Numbered from the stretch's first letter, positions 42,570 to 52,383 are shown. The stretch is DNA of 64,000 nt from Clostridium sp. OM02-18AC (GCF_003481825.1 NZ_QULW01000020.1:1-64000), one strand, 5' to 3'. Program-made: numbers and translations. Notes: generated by a model not told the origin, from the letters alone.

Positions 42570-43604
42570 TCATCTGTCTCCCGTCAGCAACCTCCATACA
42601 CGCGGCAGGTACCTTCGCATCCATGCCCCGGTCACACTGCTGATCACAAGCACCAGAACCGGCATGAACAAAAACAAAAGGAACGGTCCATACCAGTTTG
42701 CTGTCCCTATGATTCCAAGCCTGGCTGCTGTCTTATTGATCAGCCGCACAATAGCAAAATGAACGGCATACAGGAAAAAATTGTGCTTCATAAACTCCTT
42801 CGCCGCCGGGAGATGCTTTCCCGGAATCACAAGCCAGAACCCTGCCACCGCCAGAACACGGCACAACACAAACGACGGGATATGCGCCTGCCAGAGTCCC
42901 ACATAATAGACAGCCGCCGCTGCTGCCATACTAAACATTCCGGCCCAAAAGCACATCCTGCTTTCACACTGCTCTGCCACTGCCTTCCAGTGCAGCGACA
43001 GCATGGCACCCGTGCCGTAATAGATCAGCGCATCCGGGTTTACCAAAAGTCCAGATGGACTAAACCGTACCAGAATCCAGCAGGCGGCAAGCAGCAGACA
43101 GCCGCTCCATACACGCTTTAGCAGCATATAAAGGACCGGTGCCAGCGCCACCAGCCATATAAGCTGGTACAGATACCAGAACACATTGTTGTAGGTGTGG
43201 GAAACCACAGCTTCCACCGCCGCCTGAAGCGACAGCTCCACGACTCCTTTTCCCACGACATCAGACAGCGCCGGGACGCGGCTGGCAACCACATAGCAGA
43301 TATAGTAAAGAAAATTCCAGACAATATACGGCACAAGCAGGCTTTTTACGCGCCTCTGCCATTTGCCTTTCAGTTTGTCCCAGCTGAAATCCCGGTAAAA
43401 CTGGTACCCGGAGATCATAAAAAATCCCGGCACCGCGATCTGCCCAAACCAGTCTCCGATCCGGTGCTCCAGCACATAAACCGTTCCGGTCATTGCCTGA
43501 TAGCCCAGAAACAGCTCTGCATTGTAGGAGTGGACCCAGATTACTAAGAGACTGAGCGCAAAAGAGAACCATGTGACTTTGTTGCGAAATTCTAACTCGG
43601 TCAT
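42570..43604 (-). CDS. Acyltransferase family 3 membrane protein
   Basis: A 344-residue integral membrane protein with about ten helices and the family N-terminus with WVHSYNAE (conserved His). Members transfer O-acetyl or similar groups to sugars outside the membrane. Its place at the end of the polysaccharide cluster suggests that it decorates that glycan. AAGGGGG precedes the ATG. Confidence 0.82.
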   Translation of the reverse strand: MTELEFRNKVTWFSFALSLLVIWVHSYNAELFLGYQAMTGTVYVLEHRIGDWFGQIAVPGFFMISGYQFYRDFSWDKLKGKWQRRVKSLLVPYIVWNFLYYICYVVASRVPALSDVVGKGVVELSLQAAVEAVVSHTYNNVFWYLYQLIWLVALAPVLYMLLKRVWSGCLLLAACWILVRFSPSGLLVNPDALIYYGTGAMLSLHWKAVAEQCESRMCFWAGMFSMAAAAAVYYVGLWQAHIPSFVLCRVLAVAGFWLVIPGKHLPAAKEFMKHNFFLYAVHFAIVRLINKTAARLGIIGTANWYGPFLLFLFMPVLVLVISSVTGAWMRRYLPRVWRLLTGDR

Positions 43605-43687
43605 ATGATTCCCCCTTATCTGTCATACGTTTTCTTTTTGCCGGAACTGCCAGCTTAAAACGCAAGAAACCATTTTCTTTTCAAGCC

Positions 43688-44500
43688 TTACAATACGTCA
43701 GAAAAATGCGGTCTTAACCGTTTAAACACCCGGAGTCCCAAAAGCCCGATGACGAGCGTTACCACCCAGAAATAAATGCCAAGCTTCGGGCGTTCCCAGA
43801 ACCAGTTTCCGGTGAGCATGCTGTCGCGGTATCCGGCAACCACATAGTAAAACGGATTCAGCTTTAAGATCGTCACAAACCACGGAGCCTTGTCCGCAAA
43901 CATGGTCTCCTGGTACATGATCGGGGTCAGCCACATGCCAAACTGCAGACAGATGCTGACGATCTGCGCCATGTCTTTAAAGAAGACATTGACCGCAGAG
44001 GTCAGGTAACCGAATGCCAGGGCCAGCATGGCTGCCGCGAAGCTGTAATACAAGATCTGGATCCAGGTTGCCATCGGCAGTCTGCCGTAGCATAAGAACA
44101 CGACCAGCATGATCCCTGCGAAAAAGGCATGCACCAGCATACAGGAGATCAGCTTGATGATCGGAAGGATCTCAACCTGGAACACAACCTTCTTCACCAG
44201 ATAGCTGTATTCCTGCAGACACCCTGTCACGCAGTTTAAAGCCTCGCTGTAGAAAAACCACGGCACAATGCCCGGGATCAGCCAGAGCACATACGGCACT
44301 CCCGGAACCGGCGGCACACTCTTAAATCCCACCTGGAAGATGAAGAAATAGATGAGCACCGTGACGATCGGCTGCACCAGCATCCACACGATGCCAAAGT
44401 ACGAACCGACAAAGCGCTTTCGGAAATCAGCCTTCGCCAGATCCCAGATGAGTTTTCGTTTCCTGACGATTTCTTTCATCAGAGAAATTACATAATTCAT
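43688..44500 (-). CDS. ABC-2 type polysaccharide export permease (Wzm-like)
   Basis: A 270-residue permease with six predicted helices and the family start LAKADFRKRFVGSYFGIVWM. It should export a lipid-linked polysaccharide or teichoic-acid-type polymer. Such permeases need a Wzt/TagH ATPase, usually the next gene, but here the neighbours are rfbC (6 bp upstream) and an acyltransferase, and none is in the cluster. Either the ATPase is encoded elsewhere, or it has been lost. Confidence 0.88.
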   Translation of the reverse strand: MNYVISLMKEIVRKRKLIWDLAKADFRKRFVGSYFGIVWMLVQPIVTVLIYFFIFQVGFKSVPPVPGVPYVLWLIPGIVPWFFYSEALNCVTGCLQEYSYLVKKVVFQVEILPIIKLISCMLVHAFFAGIMLVVFLCYGRLPMATWIQILYYSFAAAMLALAFGYLTSAVNVFFKDMAQIVSICLQFGMWLTPIMYQETMFADKAPWFVTILKLNPFYYVVAGYRDSMLTGNWFWERPKLGIYFWVVTLVIGLLGLRVFKRLRPHFSDVL

Positions 44501-44506
44501 AAATTT

Positions 44507-45070
44507 TTATTCCTCATTAAATTTGAAGGTGTCCTTCAGACCACTCCACTTTTTATCTTTCTCAGAGATGATCAGTTCCACACCTTCCTCGAACGGCCAG
44601 TCAATGCCGATCTCCGGATCGTTGTAAGCCAGACCGCCCTCATCGCCCGGATGATAGAAATCGGTGCACTTGTAGGCGAACTCTGCCTCATCGGACAGCA
44701 CTAAGAAGCCGTGTGCAAAGCCCTCCGGGATGTAGAACTGCTTTTTGTTCTCGGCAGTCAGTTCCACGCCAAACCACTTTCCGTAGGTTTTGGAGTTTGC
44801 ACGCAGGTCTACTGCTACATCGAATACGGCACCACGGATGGCACGCACCAGCTTGCCCTGCGGATACTGTTTCTGGAAATGCAGGCCGCGCAGTACACCC
44901 TTCACGGACATGGACTGGTTGTCCTGTACAAATACCATGTTCAGTCCGGCTTCCTTGAAGTCATTCTGGTTGTAAGTTTCTACAAAATAGCCGCGCTCAT
45001 CCTTAAATACGGTCGGCTCGATCACATAAAGTCCCTCGATATCACAGGATGTTACTTTGATCTTTCCCAT
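44507..45070 (-). CDS. rfbC: dTDP-4-dehydrorhamnose 3,5-epimerase
   Basis: A 187-residue cupin epimerase of dTDP-L-rhamnose synthesis. It has FKDERGYFVETY, the catalytic His64 in VLRGLHFQ, and the PEGFAHGF motif. The other rhamnose genes (rfbA, rfbB, rfbD) are not in this window. It points to L-rhamnose in the glycan, in line with a rhamnosyltransferase-like GT2 in the same cluster. GTGAGG lies upstream of the ATG. Confidence 0.95.
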   Translation of the reverse strand: MGKIKVTSCDIEGLYVIEPTVFKDERGYFVETYNQNDFKEAGLNMVFVQDNQSMSVKGVLRGLHFQKQYPQGKLVRAIRGAVFDVAVDLRANSKTYGKWFGVELTAENKKQFYIPEGFAHGFLVLSDEAEFAYKCTDFYHPGDEGGLAYNDPEIGIDWPFEEGVELIISEKDKKWSGLKDTFKFNEE

Positions 45071-45105
45071 TATTCTTGTTCCTCACTTTTCATTTCTCTA
45101 AGGTT

Positions 45106-46770
45106 TTACAAACGGATGCACACAATGCTGAACAGACGCACCAGCGCATAACCGTTCAGACAGCACATCAGATACAATATACTACGGTTTTTATCCTTTG
45201 TCAAAACTACCGTATGATTTTTCAAAGCCAGCAGAAGCACCGGCAAAAACGGCAGGAAATAACGGCCCTGCACGCCCAGGATCACCCGGGAGCTGATCGG
45301 TGTCCACGCGATCAGCATAGACAGCATAGTAAGTCCCACACAGGCTGCTGCGAGAAATCCAATCCAGAATCGCTGGCGCAGATTCATGCGGATCTGCTCG
45401 GCCGGAATCTTCAGTGCCAGACCGATCAGACATAACGTAAGGATCCACACAACCAGATACGGCACATCTAGCACCTGGTCCAGATTTCCAAGCCATCCTC
45501 CGATCATGGTGATATGCATGTCTTTCGCATTCCACACCATGGTCTGGTAAAACATCCGCACCAGAAGCACCGGATTATGGATGAGAAGGTTCATGCTGAA
45601 ACCGGCTTCTTCTGCCCAAGCCACATAGCTGTCAGCCTCCGTCGCCGTCGCGTAAGTGGTGATGACCTGGCTATTAACCAGATACATGGACACAGCCCAC
45701 GCACCCGCCACGACAAACGCACTGGCAAACCAGTTTCTTGCACCGCCAAATTTGCGGACCGGAACCAGCAGGCACAGGCCAAGCATCGGCGCGTAGACCA
45801 TCTTGCACGGACCTGCCACCGCCGCCAGAACTGCTAACAGCACCACATCCCGGATGCGGACCTGTTCCGCTTCAAAAGCCAGGTCCAGACAGACAGCTGT
45901 TAAAAGGAACATGCAGCCGAGGATCATGACATCATAAGAGAACGAAGCCGCAAGGTGCAGCGTCATCGGCAGAAGTGCCACGCCCAGAAGCACTTCTTTC
46001 CCAAACGGGATCCGCTTCACCGCCAAATATAACATTCCTATAAAAAAGAGCAGGTTGCACAACCGTCCAAAGTACAAAAGGCAGACCGTATTCAGCCCCA
46101 GAAGCCTTGCCGCGCTGATGCCGATTGCCTGTGGCACATAGGCAAGCGGCGTAGTGGTGACCGGCGGGTAGGTGGAACTCACGTAAGCACCCTGCGCCTG
46201 AATTTCAGCAGTCCGCTCCGGCGCATACTGTCCATTGATTCCTAATGCATGAAATAATTCGTAGGCGGACTCATCCAGGGTTTCGCCCAGCTTCACCGCC
46301 TGCTCGCGGCTCTCCTCCGTCACCTGAAGATTTCCATCTTCATCGGGTTCGTAGATAAAATCCCCGTCCAGATCCTCCACCCAGGCATCCTGCGCCCGTA
46401 AAAGCACCCGGCCGTAGCGGTCGCGCTGTGGCTGCCCGGTCAGCTGGGAAGAAAGCCGGTAAGCGCTGACATAATGGCTGATCTCGTCCGGCGCCGAAAG
46501 CGGCGGCAATACAAAGAGATACAACACGCCAAGGCCTCCTGCCATGAGCACCGCCAGCTTCGGAAATGACCATGGAATGTTCTTTTCCAGCAGGAAATAT
46601 CCACACACGGCAGCAAACGCTGCCACCAGCGCCGACAACAGCAGATACTGTCCCATCTGCCAGGAGGCGCCGGTCGCCTGGATCCCGGTCTTAACATCCA
46701 GACTGTGCCAGGCAGCTGCAGCCGCAAGGCACAAAATGCCGGCAATCAGGCTAGTGTTTTTCTTCTTCAT
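45106..46770 (-). CDS. DUF2142 polytopic membrane protein, putative GT-C
   Basis: A 554-residue protein with many membrane segments. The LPPLSAPDEISHYVSAYRLS stretch after the third segment holds the acidic pair of DUF2142, thought to be a GT-C-type glycosyltransferase using polyprenyl-phosphate sugars outside the membrane. GAGGAG before ATG 46770 decides the start (in-frame 46785 is less likely). It overlaps the DUF2304 gene by 20 bp and a polyprenyl-phosphate GT is close by. Confidence 0.75.
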   Translation of the reverse strand: MKKKNTSLIAGILCLAAAAAWHSLDVKTGIQATGASWQMGQYLLLSALVAAFAAVCGYFLLEKNIPWSFPKLAVLMAGGLGVLYLFVLPPLSAPDEISHYVSAYRLSSQLTGQPQRDRYGRVLLRAQDAWVEDLDGDFIYEPDEDGNLQVTEESREQAVKLGETLDESAYELFHALGINGQYAPERTAEIQAQGAYVSSTYPPVTTTPLAYVPQAIGISAARLLGLNTVCLLYFGRLCNLLFFIGMLYLAVKRIPFGKEVLLGVALLPMTLHLAASFSYDVMILGCMFLLTAVCLDLAFEAEQVRIRDVVLLAVLAAVAGPCKMVYAPMLGLCLLVPVRKFGGARNWFASAFVVAGAWAVSMYLVNSQVITTYATATEADSYVAWAEEAGFSMNLLIHNPVLLVRMFYQTMVWNAKDMHITMIGGWLGNLDQVLDVPYLVVWILTLCLIGLALKIPAEQIRMNLRQRFWIGFLAAACVGLTMLSMLIAWTPISSRVILGVQGRYFLPFLPVLLLALKNHTVVLTKDKNRSILYLMCCLNGYALVRLFSIVCIRL

Positions 46771-47101
46771 ACTTTTTCTCCTCAAGTGCCATGGCCTGGA
46801 CCAGCTCTTTGATCTTACTCTCCAGCTGTGAGATGTGGATGCTCATAAAAAAGACCTTTAAGATCAGCACAAAGATCGCGAACAAAAACAGAAAATTCGT
46901 TGTGGCATAGATTCCAAGCAGGCTGGCGCAGGCATCGGCCACCTTCGGAAATACACTGTACACCACCAGCACCAGGGCTAACACAATCCAGAAGATCGCG
47001 CTCTCGATCTGCATCCGGGACTGGCGGATCTTGCGCATGATCATGGAAAAGGTGCTAAGAGACACCAGGATCAGCGCAATGCGCAGGGTTGTGGTCATCA
47101 T
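46751..47101 (-). CDS. DUF2304 small membrane protein
   Basis: A 116-residue protein with three membrane segments and a charged coiled-coil tail (SQLESKIKELVQAMALEEKK). It matches DUF2304, often next to polyprenyl-phosphate glycosyltransferases. GGAGG 8 nt upstream favours ATG 47101, which overlaps the preceding GT2 stop (ATGA). The tail may bind a partner GT, by inference. Confidence 0.75.
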   Translation of the reverse strand: MMTTTLRIALILVSLSTFSMIMRKIRQSRMQIESAIFWIVLALVLVVYSVFPKVADACASLLGIYATTNFLFLFAIFVLILKVFFMSIHISQLESKIKELVQAMALEEKKYEEEKH

Positions 47102-48042
47102 GCTTTTCTCCTCCATTTCTTTTCCCAGTACAGCGGACTCATGCTGCACCAGAGGATCATCTTTTTCGGAAGTTTTTCATAGTTTCGTCCCAGCTTGTAG
47201 CCGAGATATTTGCAGCCGCTGCTGACAACCAGCTCCGGGATCAGAAAGCCCTTAAAGTGCAGCAGCAGGTACTTTGCCGTCTGTTTCACAAGGCGGATTC
47301 CCTCTCCCTCTGACTTCAGATCTGCGAACACCTCCGGGTGCTCCGCCTGGGATACCGCCAGGTCGAAATTGCGGTGGAACTGCTGCATCGGCGTCAGATT
47401 GTGCGAGTGGACTACCTTGGCCTCCGGCACATAAGCCACTGCATAACCGGCATCCATAGCCGCTGCCGCGTAGATCATGTCCTCATTAAAGATGGTGCTG
47501 TTCACAAAGCCCTCCAACTTGCGGAAAATGTCCTTGCGGTACGCACAGCACACATTGGAAGCAAAGTAGGTCTTGATTCCCATGGTACTGACATCTTTTT
47601 TCGTCTTTACCATCGGCGTATCCGGATAGTTGAATGCACGGGTATAGCGCTCGATCGTGCGGCAATCCTTGGCCGGAAGCTGTCTTGCGTAAGCCACTGC
47701 CACCGCTTCGCCGTCCGGTCCCTTCTGGTCCAGTCCCTTTAACAGGTTCTCGATCAGGTATTCATCCTGCGGAACTGCGTCATCGGTCATAAAGATCATG
47801 ATGTCCGATTCCGAGTACCATGCCGCCAGATTGCGGGTACCGCCGTGGTCAAACTCTTTTTTTGTCAGATGATGGACTTCCATTCCGGGGATATCCCGGT
47901 ATCCGTCCGCATTCCAGTACGCTTTTTCTGTATTCATGATAATGATCCGGTCTGGCACTACCGTCTGCTTTTTCAGCATCTGAAGCAGTCTGGCAAACCG
48001 CCGGTCCGGCTTGTACACCGGGATCAATACATCAACCGTCAT
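47098..48042 (-). CDS. GT2 glycosyltransferase, rhamnosyltransferase-like
   Basis: A 314-residue GT2 enzyme: VDVLIPVYKPD start, EFDHGGTRNLAA, and the nucleotide-sugar DxD-like MTDDAVPQDE. The FDHGGTRN motif is common in rhamnosyltransferases of O-antigen clusters. With rfbC in the cluster it probably adds rhamnose to the growing chain in the cytoplasm. It overlaps both neighbours by a few bases. Confidence 0.85.
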   Translation of the reverse strand: MTVDVLIPVYKPDRRFARLLQMLKKQTVVPDRIIIMNTEKAYWNADGYRDIPGMEVHHLTKKEFDHGGTRNLAAWYSESDIMIFMTDDAVPQDEYLIENLLKGLDQKGPDGEAVAVAYARQLPAKDCRTIERYTRAFNYPDTPMVKTKKDVSTMGIKTYFASNVCCAYRKDIFRKLEGFVNSTIFNEDMIYAAAAMDAGYAVAYVPEAKVVHSHNLTPMQQFHRNFDLAVSQAEHPEVFADLKSEGEGIRLVKQTAKYLLLHFKGFLIPELVVSSGCKYLGYKLGRNYEKLPKKMILWCSMSPLYWEKKWRRKA

Positions 48043-49330
48043 GACGCTCCTCCTTCATTTCCCTCTTGATTTCGATCCAGGCGCCACCCACAAATCCGGC
48101 TGCCATGATGACCATCAGCACCAGATAGGCTGCTGCCGCGCCCAGAATCCCAAATGCCACCGTCATTTTCGGGGCCAGAACTGCCGCAAGTACCGTGAGC
48201 AGCACATAAATGCCAAAGATCAGCTTCTGCTTCCGCAGAATGACCAGCGCATAATAATAAAGATTTAAAACTGCATAAAAACCGCCGCCCAGCACAATCA
48301 TGACAAATGCGGGCCAGAGTGCTGTCAGCTTTCCGCTGTATGCCGCACCAAGCAGCCATTCCAGAAGCGCAAGCACTGGTTTTCCAAGCACCACGGTCCC
48401 GCCGACCGCCAGAACCGTCAGACCGCCGATCACTGCCATGATCGTAAGCAGCTTTTTTGAAAAATCTGAAAAACGATGCGCATTCCAGCAGTCCGTTAAA
48501 TAGGTCAGATATGGACGGATCACAAAGCCTGCCGCCAGATTGATAACCGAGGTCGGCATAAAGATCACATTGAAATAGCCGCTGGCTGCATCGCCCAGAT
48601 GGGCATCGATGGCATACTTCGCTGCAGAAAAAATATAAAAATCCAGAAACACCGACACAAACAAAAGAATGGCCGATGCCGTGAGCGCCCTTGCCTGTGT
48701 TCCGCTCCAGTTATAATCCACCTTGGGCAGTTCTTTTAACACCACAATGTCAAACAAAGCAACGCCAGCGATCTGTCCCAGCACCGCAGCTACGCAGGCT
48801 GCAAAAAGTCCCGCACCGGAACATAACGTCACCAGAAACACGCCAACCGAAAGGATGGTACGGAAGGTATTGGAACGTCCGGTCAGGTACAGACATCCCT
48901 GCCGCTGGAATTCCGATTCGTACACATCGGCAAAACCATCGATCACCTTATAAGCGATCAGCAGAAAAATGATCTGGACCTTCTGCCAGGAATACCCGGT
49001 CACAGCCAGATATCCGGCACCCAGAAGCAGCGCCAGAAAACAAGTCCCATACCGGTGATGGAGATAATCCCCAAACCGGTACTGGTTCGCCCCGTCCGTA
49101 ATGTGAAACGGCCGGATGCCAAAATACGCCAGCAGAAACATCTGCTGCCCGACCGTGCTGAACCCAAAGGAAAAAATCCCGCCCTGCTCTTCTCCGGCTA
49201 TGCGCAGCACCAGAAAAGAAAGTACCATACTGGCAAAGGCATAGAAGAAGCTTCCGGTCATGTTCCAGATCATATTTTCTTTTTCCAGGCTCAGCCTTGT
49301 TTTCATGAGAAGGTGCGTCCAGTGTTTCAT
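48032..49330 (-). CDS. Polysaccharide flippase-like membrane protein (first)
   Basis: A 432-residue protein with about 12 membrane segments and a MATE/Wzx-like arrangement (ENMIWNMTGSFFYAF start). It likely flips undecaprenyl-linked repeat units. A second flippase of a different type lies at 52384-53838 and an ABC permease at 43688-44500, an unusual redundancy in one cluster. It lies 2 bp after a GT2 gene. Confidence 0.8.
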   Translation of the reverse strand: MKHWTHLLMKTRLSLEKENMIWNMTGSFFYAFASMVLSFLVLRIAGEEQGGIFSFGFSTVGQQMFLLAYFGIRPFHITDGANQYRFGDYLHHRYGTCFLALLLGAGYLAVTGYSWQKVQIIFLLIAYKVIDGFADVYESEFQRQGCLYLTGRSNTFRTILSVGVFLVTLCSGAGLFAACVAAVLGQIAGVALFDIVVLKELPKVDYNWSGTQARALTASAILLFVSVFLDFYIFSAAKYAIDAHLGDAASGYFNVIFMPTSVINLAAGFVIRPYLTYLTDCWNAHRFSDFSKKLLTIMAVIGGLTVLAVGGTVVLGKPVLALLEWLLGAAYSGKLTALWPAFVMIVLGGGFYAVLNLYYYALVILRKQKLIFGIYVLLTVLAAVLAPKMTVAFGILGAAAAYLVLMVIMAAGFVGGAWIEIKREMKEERHDG

Positions 49331-49332
49331 GA

Positions 49333-50046
49333 TTATTTTCTCCCTTTTCCGTTTACCGGCTTTTTGCTCCGGAAATTCTGGATCAGCAAAATCGAGAGCA
49401 GCATCCGCGCCATATAACGCACCGCCACCATCGGCTTTAAGTAGCTCTCACCACCGGCACGCTCTGCGATATGCACCGGCACTTCAGCCACCTTTGCTCC
49501 TTGCTTGAGCAGGTAAGACACGGTGTCCGGCTCCGGTCCGTAATTTAAATTCAACGCAAATTCCCGGATCATCTCCCGGTTGAACATCCGCATGCCGGAT
49601 GTCGGGTCTGCCACAGTCACGCCTGTGGTCAGTCGGATGGCCGCCTCGATCAGACGGCTTCCCACCATACGCATGGACCAGTCCTTTTTCCCATTTACAA
49701 ACCGGCTTCCAATGACGATCTCGTATCCTTCTTCCATCTTTTTCTGCATGGATTCGATGAATTCCGGACGGTGCTGTCCGTCTCCATCAAACTGGATCGC
49801 ATATTCGTAGCCCTTGTAATAGGCGTATTTCATGCCTGCCTGAAAACAGCCCGCCAGTCCCAGGTTGACCGGAAGATCCAGCAGGTTAAAGCCATGTTCC
49901 CGACAGATTGCCGCGGTCCGGTCCCTGGAGCCATCGTTGACCACCAGATAGTCAAACTGCGGATAACCTTCCTCCAGTTCCCGTACCACCATCTCAATAT
50001 TCGCTTCTTCGTTGTAGGCAGGAATTACGATGAGCACCTTGTTCAT
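49333..50046 (-). CDS. GT2 polyprenyl-phosphate glycosyltransferase
   Basis: A 237-residue GT2 of the dolichol-phosphate mannose synthase type: VLIVIPAYNEEANIEMVV, FDGDGQHRPEF (DxD) and a late SGMRMFNR. It has no membrane segments of its own except a short hydrophobic tail. It should load a sugar on polyprenyl phosphate for an extracytoplasmic GT-C enzyme such as the DUF2142 protein. GTGGAG precedes ATG 50046, overlapping the aminotransferase stop. Confidence 0.85.
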   Translation of the reverse strand: MNKVLIVIPAYNEEANIEMVVRELEEGYPQFDYLVVNDGSRDRTAAICREHGFNLLDLPVNLGLAGCFQAGMKYAYYKGYEYAIQFDGDGQHRPEFIESMQKKMEEGYEIVIGSRFVNGKKDWSMRMVGSRLIEAAIRLTTGVTVADPTSGMRMFNREMIREFALNLNYGPEPDTVSYLLKQGAKVAEVPVHIAERAGGESYLKPMVAVRYMARMLLSILLIQNFRSKKPVNGKGRK

Positions 50047-51167
50047 TGTTTCTTTTCTCCACATTTCAGTATGATATCACAGATCTCATCCACCGTTTCA
50101 AGGGAAAGATCCGGGTATAACGGCAGGGTCAGAACCTCCGACGCGATCCGCTTTGCCACCGGTGTATCATCCGAAGAAAACTGGTCCCGGTAGCAGGCAT
50201 AGTCATTGATACACGGGTAAAAATATTTCCGCGCATAGATATTGTACTCCTTCAATGCATCAAAAATCTCGTCCCGTTCTGCTCCGTAGCCTTCAAATAC
50301 AACCGGCATGTAAGCGTAATTATAGCGCACCCCTTCTTTTTCTTTGCACAGGCAGATACCCTGCACGCCGCCGAGCCGTTCGCGGTAACGCTCCGTCAAC
50401 TTTTTCCGCTTTTCAATATCCGCATCTACATGGCGCAGATTGCAAAGACCCATCGCGGCCTGGAACTCATTCATCTTCCCGTTTGCACCCACATATTCTA
50501 CCTGCTCATAGCCAGTGATTCCGAAGTTTTTCAGCTGGTATAACAGATCCTTTAATTCCGGATTCTGAAATGCGACCGCACCACCTTCGATACTGTGGAA
50601 TACCTTCGTCGCATGGAAGCTGAACATGGATGCATCGCCAAACTGACCGATCCCGACTCCATCGATCGTCGCACCAAAGGTATGTGCCGCATCGTAAATA
50701 ACTTTCAGTCCATGGCGGTCCGCAATCTCCTGAATGCGTTTCACATCGCAGGGATTTCCGTATACATGAACCGGAACAATCGCAGAAGTTTTTTCCGTGA
50801 TCAGGCTCTCCAGTTTGTCCACATCGATCGTATAATCCTCTTCATTGATATCGCAGAAGACCGGAGTCAGACCATTGCGCACAATGGCGTGGGTCGTGGA
50901 AGCAAAGCTGAACGGCGTGGTAATGACCTCCCCGGTCAGCTTCATGGCCTGCAGCGTCAGTTCCAGCGCCATATGGCCGTTCACAAACAGTTCCAGATTC
51001 GGTGTCTTTAGATAGGTTTTCAGTTTTTCCTTTAAGGTTTCGTGGTATTCCCCCATGTTGGTCAGCCAGGCGCTGTCCCAGATGGGTTTTAACATCTCCA
51101 CATATTCTTCCAGCGGCGGCAGTGAGGAACGTGTCACCATAACCGGCTCTTCGTGTCGTTTTATCAT
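50043..51167 (-). CDS. DegT/DnrJ/EryC1-type sugar aminotransferase
   Basis: A 374-residue PLP enzyme that aminates a keto-sugar nucleotide. Asp159 in YDAAH and Lys188 in SFHATKVFH are the PLP residues, and EGGAVAF follows. It shows that the glycan carries an amino sugar. The gene overlaps an ATP-grasp ligase upstream (4 bp) and a GT2 downstream. Confidence 0.9.
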   Translation of the reverse strand: MIKRHEEPVMVTRSSLPPLEEYVEMLKPIWDSAWLTNMGEYHETLKEKLKTYLKTPNLELFVNGHMALELTLQAMKLTGEVITTPFSFASTTHAIVRNGLTPVFCDINEEDYTIDVDKLESLITEKTSAIVPVHVYGNPCDVKRIQEIADRHGLKVIYDAAHTFGATIDGVGIGQFGDASMFSFHATKVFHSIEGGAVAFQNPELKDLLYQLKNFGITGYEQVEYVGANGKMNEFQAAMGLCNLRHVDADIEKRKKLTERYRERLGGVQGICLCKEKEGVRYNYAYMPVVFEGYGAERDEIFDALKEYNIYARKYFYPCINDYACYRDQFSSDDTPVAKRIASEVLTLPLYPDLSLETVDEICDIILKCGEKKQ

Positions 51168-52291
51168 CTGTTTTCGTCTTCCTTTCCCTGAACTGCACTG
51201 GTTTCCTGGCTTTCTCCAGCCGCCCGGTTTGCACCGTCCATGTTATATTCTGCGTACCGTCTCGCAATATACTGTTCCCCGGTCACAGCCATTTCTTCCA
51301 GCTTTTCTCCCGTAAAGCAGCGGATATGATTTTTCACCATATCGTAGCCCGCCGCCCCGGAAAATGCGATGCCGCCCGCAAACCGCGGATTGCATTCCAA
51401 AAAATAATACTCGCCTGCATCCCTGTCTGACTCAATAAATTCCATATTTACACAGCCACGGATTCCAACCTCTTCGGCAATATCCCGGCACTGCTGCTCT
51501 AAAAGCTCACTGCGAAATACACAGACAGAAGTTCCCGCGCCATTTAAGGTACGCAGAAGTTCCCGTCTTGGCAGACAGAAAGTCTGGTTTGTTTCCGGAT
51601 TCCGCACCACATCCACGGTGATGACAGTTCCGCCAATCTTCGGCTGCACCAGATACTGCTGTTTTCGTTCTTCGCTGCAATGGTTTAACAGGAAGCGAAG
51701 ATCCGACTCGGATTCCAGGATTTTCAGTCCCTGACTGCTGCGACCATCAAACGGCTTCGCAACCAACGGGAAACGTAAGGCCGCAAATCCGGAAAGCTGT
51801 CCCTCATGTTCGGTCTTCCAAAATTCTGCCGGCAGATCACCACGATCCAGTAATGCTTCCATTTCCGACAAACGCACACCTGGAATGGTCCGGCAAAGCT
51901 TCCGCTCCCGTAAAAATGCTTCCATCTTTTCCTTATTCCGGCATAAACGGATCGCGTCAACATCGGAAATCCACACTTCTGCGCCTAATTCTTTAAAATC
52001 TTTCGGGAATTCTGTTCTCCACTCCTGGAGCACATCAATTTCTACATCCGTGAGCGGGATCAGCACATCTGCCTGCTCCTTTTTACAAAGCTCCTTTAAA
52101 AAATTCCGGTAGTTTCCGCGGTCTGTCGCGTAAGGCGCTTTATAAAACACATCCACATCCTGCGAATTGACCACCCACTTAGCCGGGTAAATATCGCATC
52201 CAACAACGCGCATTCCCGCCGCATGGCAGGCCGAAATAGCCGCCTGCGCGGAAAAGGAACCGATTGCCGTAATGATCACTGTTTTTTTCAT
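51164..52291 (-). CDS. ATP-grasp domain ligase
   Basis: A 375-residue protein with a Rossmann-like N-terminal part (VIITAIGSFSAQAAISACHA) and an ATP-grasp fold (about 120-310): VAKPFDGRSSQG, then metal-binding FIESDRDAGEYYFLECNPRFAGG. It is related to carbamoyl-phosphate synthase-like and amino-acid ligases. Joined to a sugar aminotransferase, it probably couples a carboxylate to the new amine, giving an aminoacyl or similar decoration. That is inference. GT2 and flippase genes follow. Confidence 0.8.
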   Translation of the reverse strand: MKKTVIITAIGSFSAQAAISACHAAGMRVVGCDIYPAKWVVNSQDVDVFYKAPYATDRGNYRNFLKELCKKEQADVLIPLTDVEIDVLQEWRTEFPKDFKELGAEVWISDVDAIRLCRNKEKMEAFLRERKLCRTIPGVRLSEMEALLDRGDLPAEFWKTEHEGQLSGFAALRFPLVAKPFDGRSSQGLKILESESDLRFLLNHCSEERKQQYLVQPKIGGTVITVDVVRNPETNQTFCLPRRELLRTLNGAGTSVCVFRSELLEQQCRDIAEEVGIRGCVNMEFIESDRDAGEYYFLECNPRFAGGIAFSGAAGYDMVKNHIRCFTGEKLEEMAVTGEQYIARRYAEYNMDGANRAAGESQETSAVQGKEDENR

Positions 52292-52383
52292 AACTTTATT
52301 TCTCCTCGAGTGCCGGACTGCCCGGCGTTTTCCTGCTGCGGTTTACCCGCTGTGCGTACCTGGCAGCTTTTCCTTCTCGTTCT

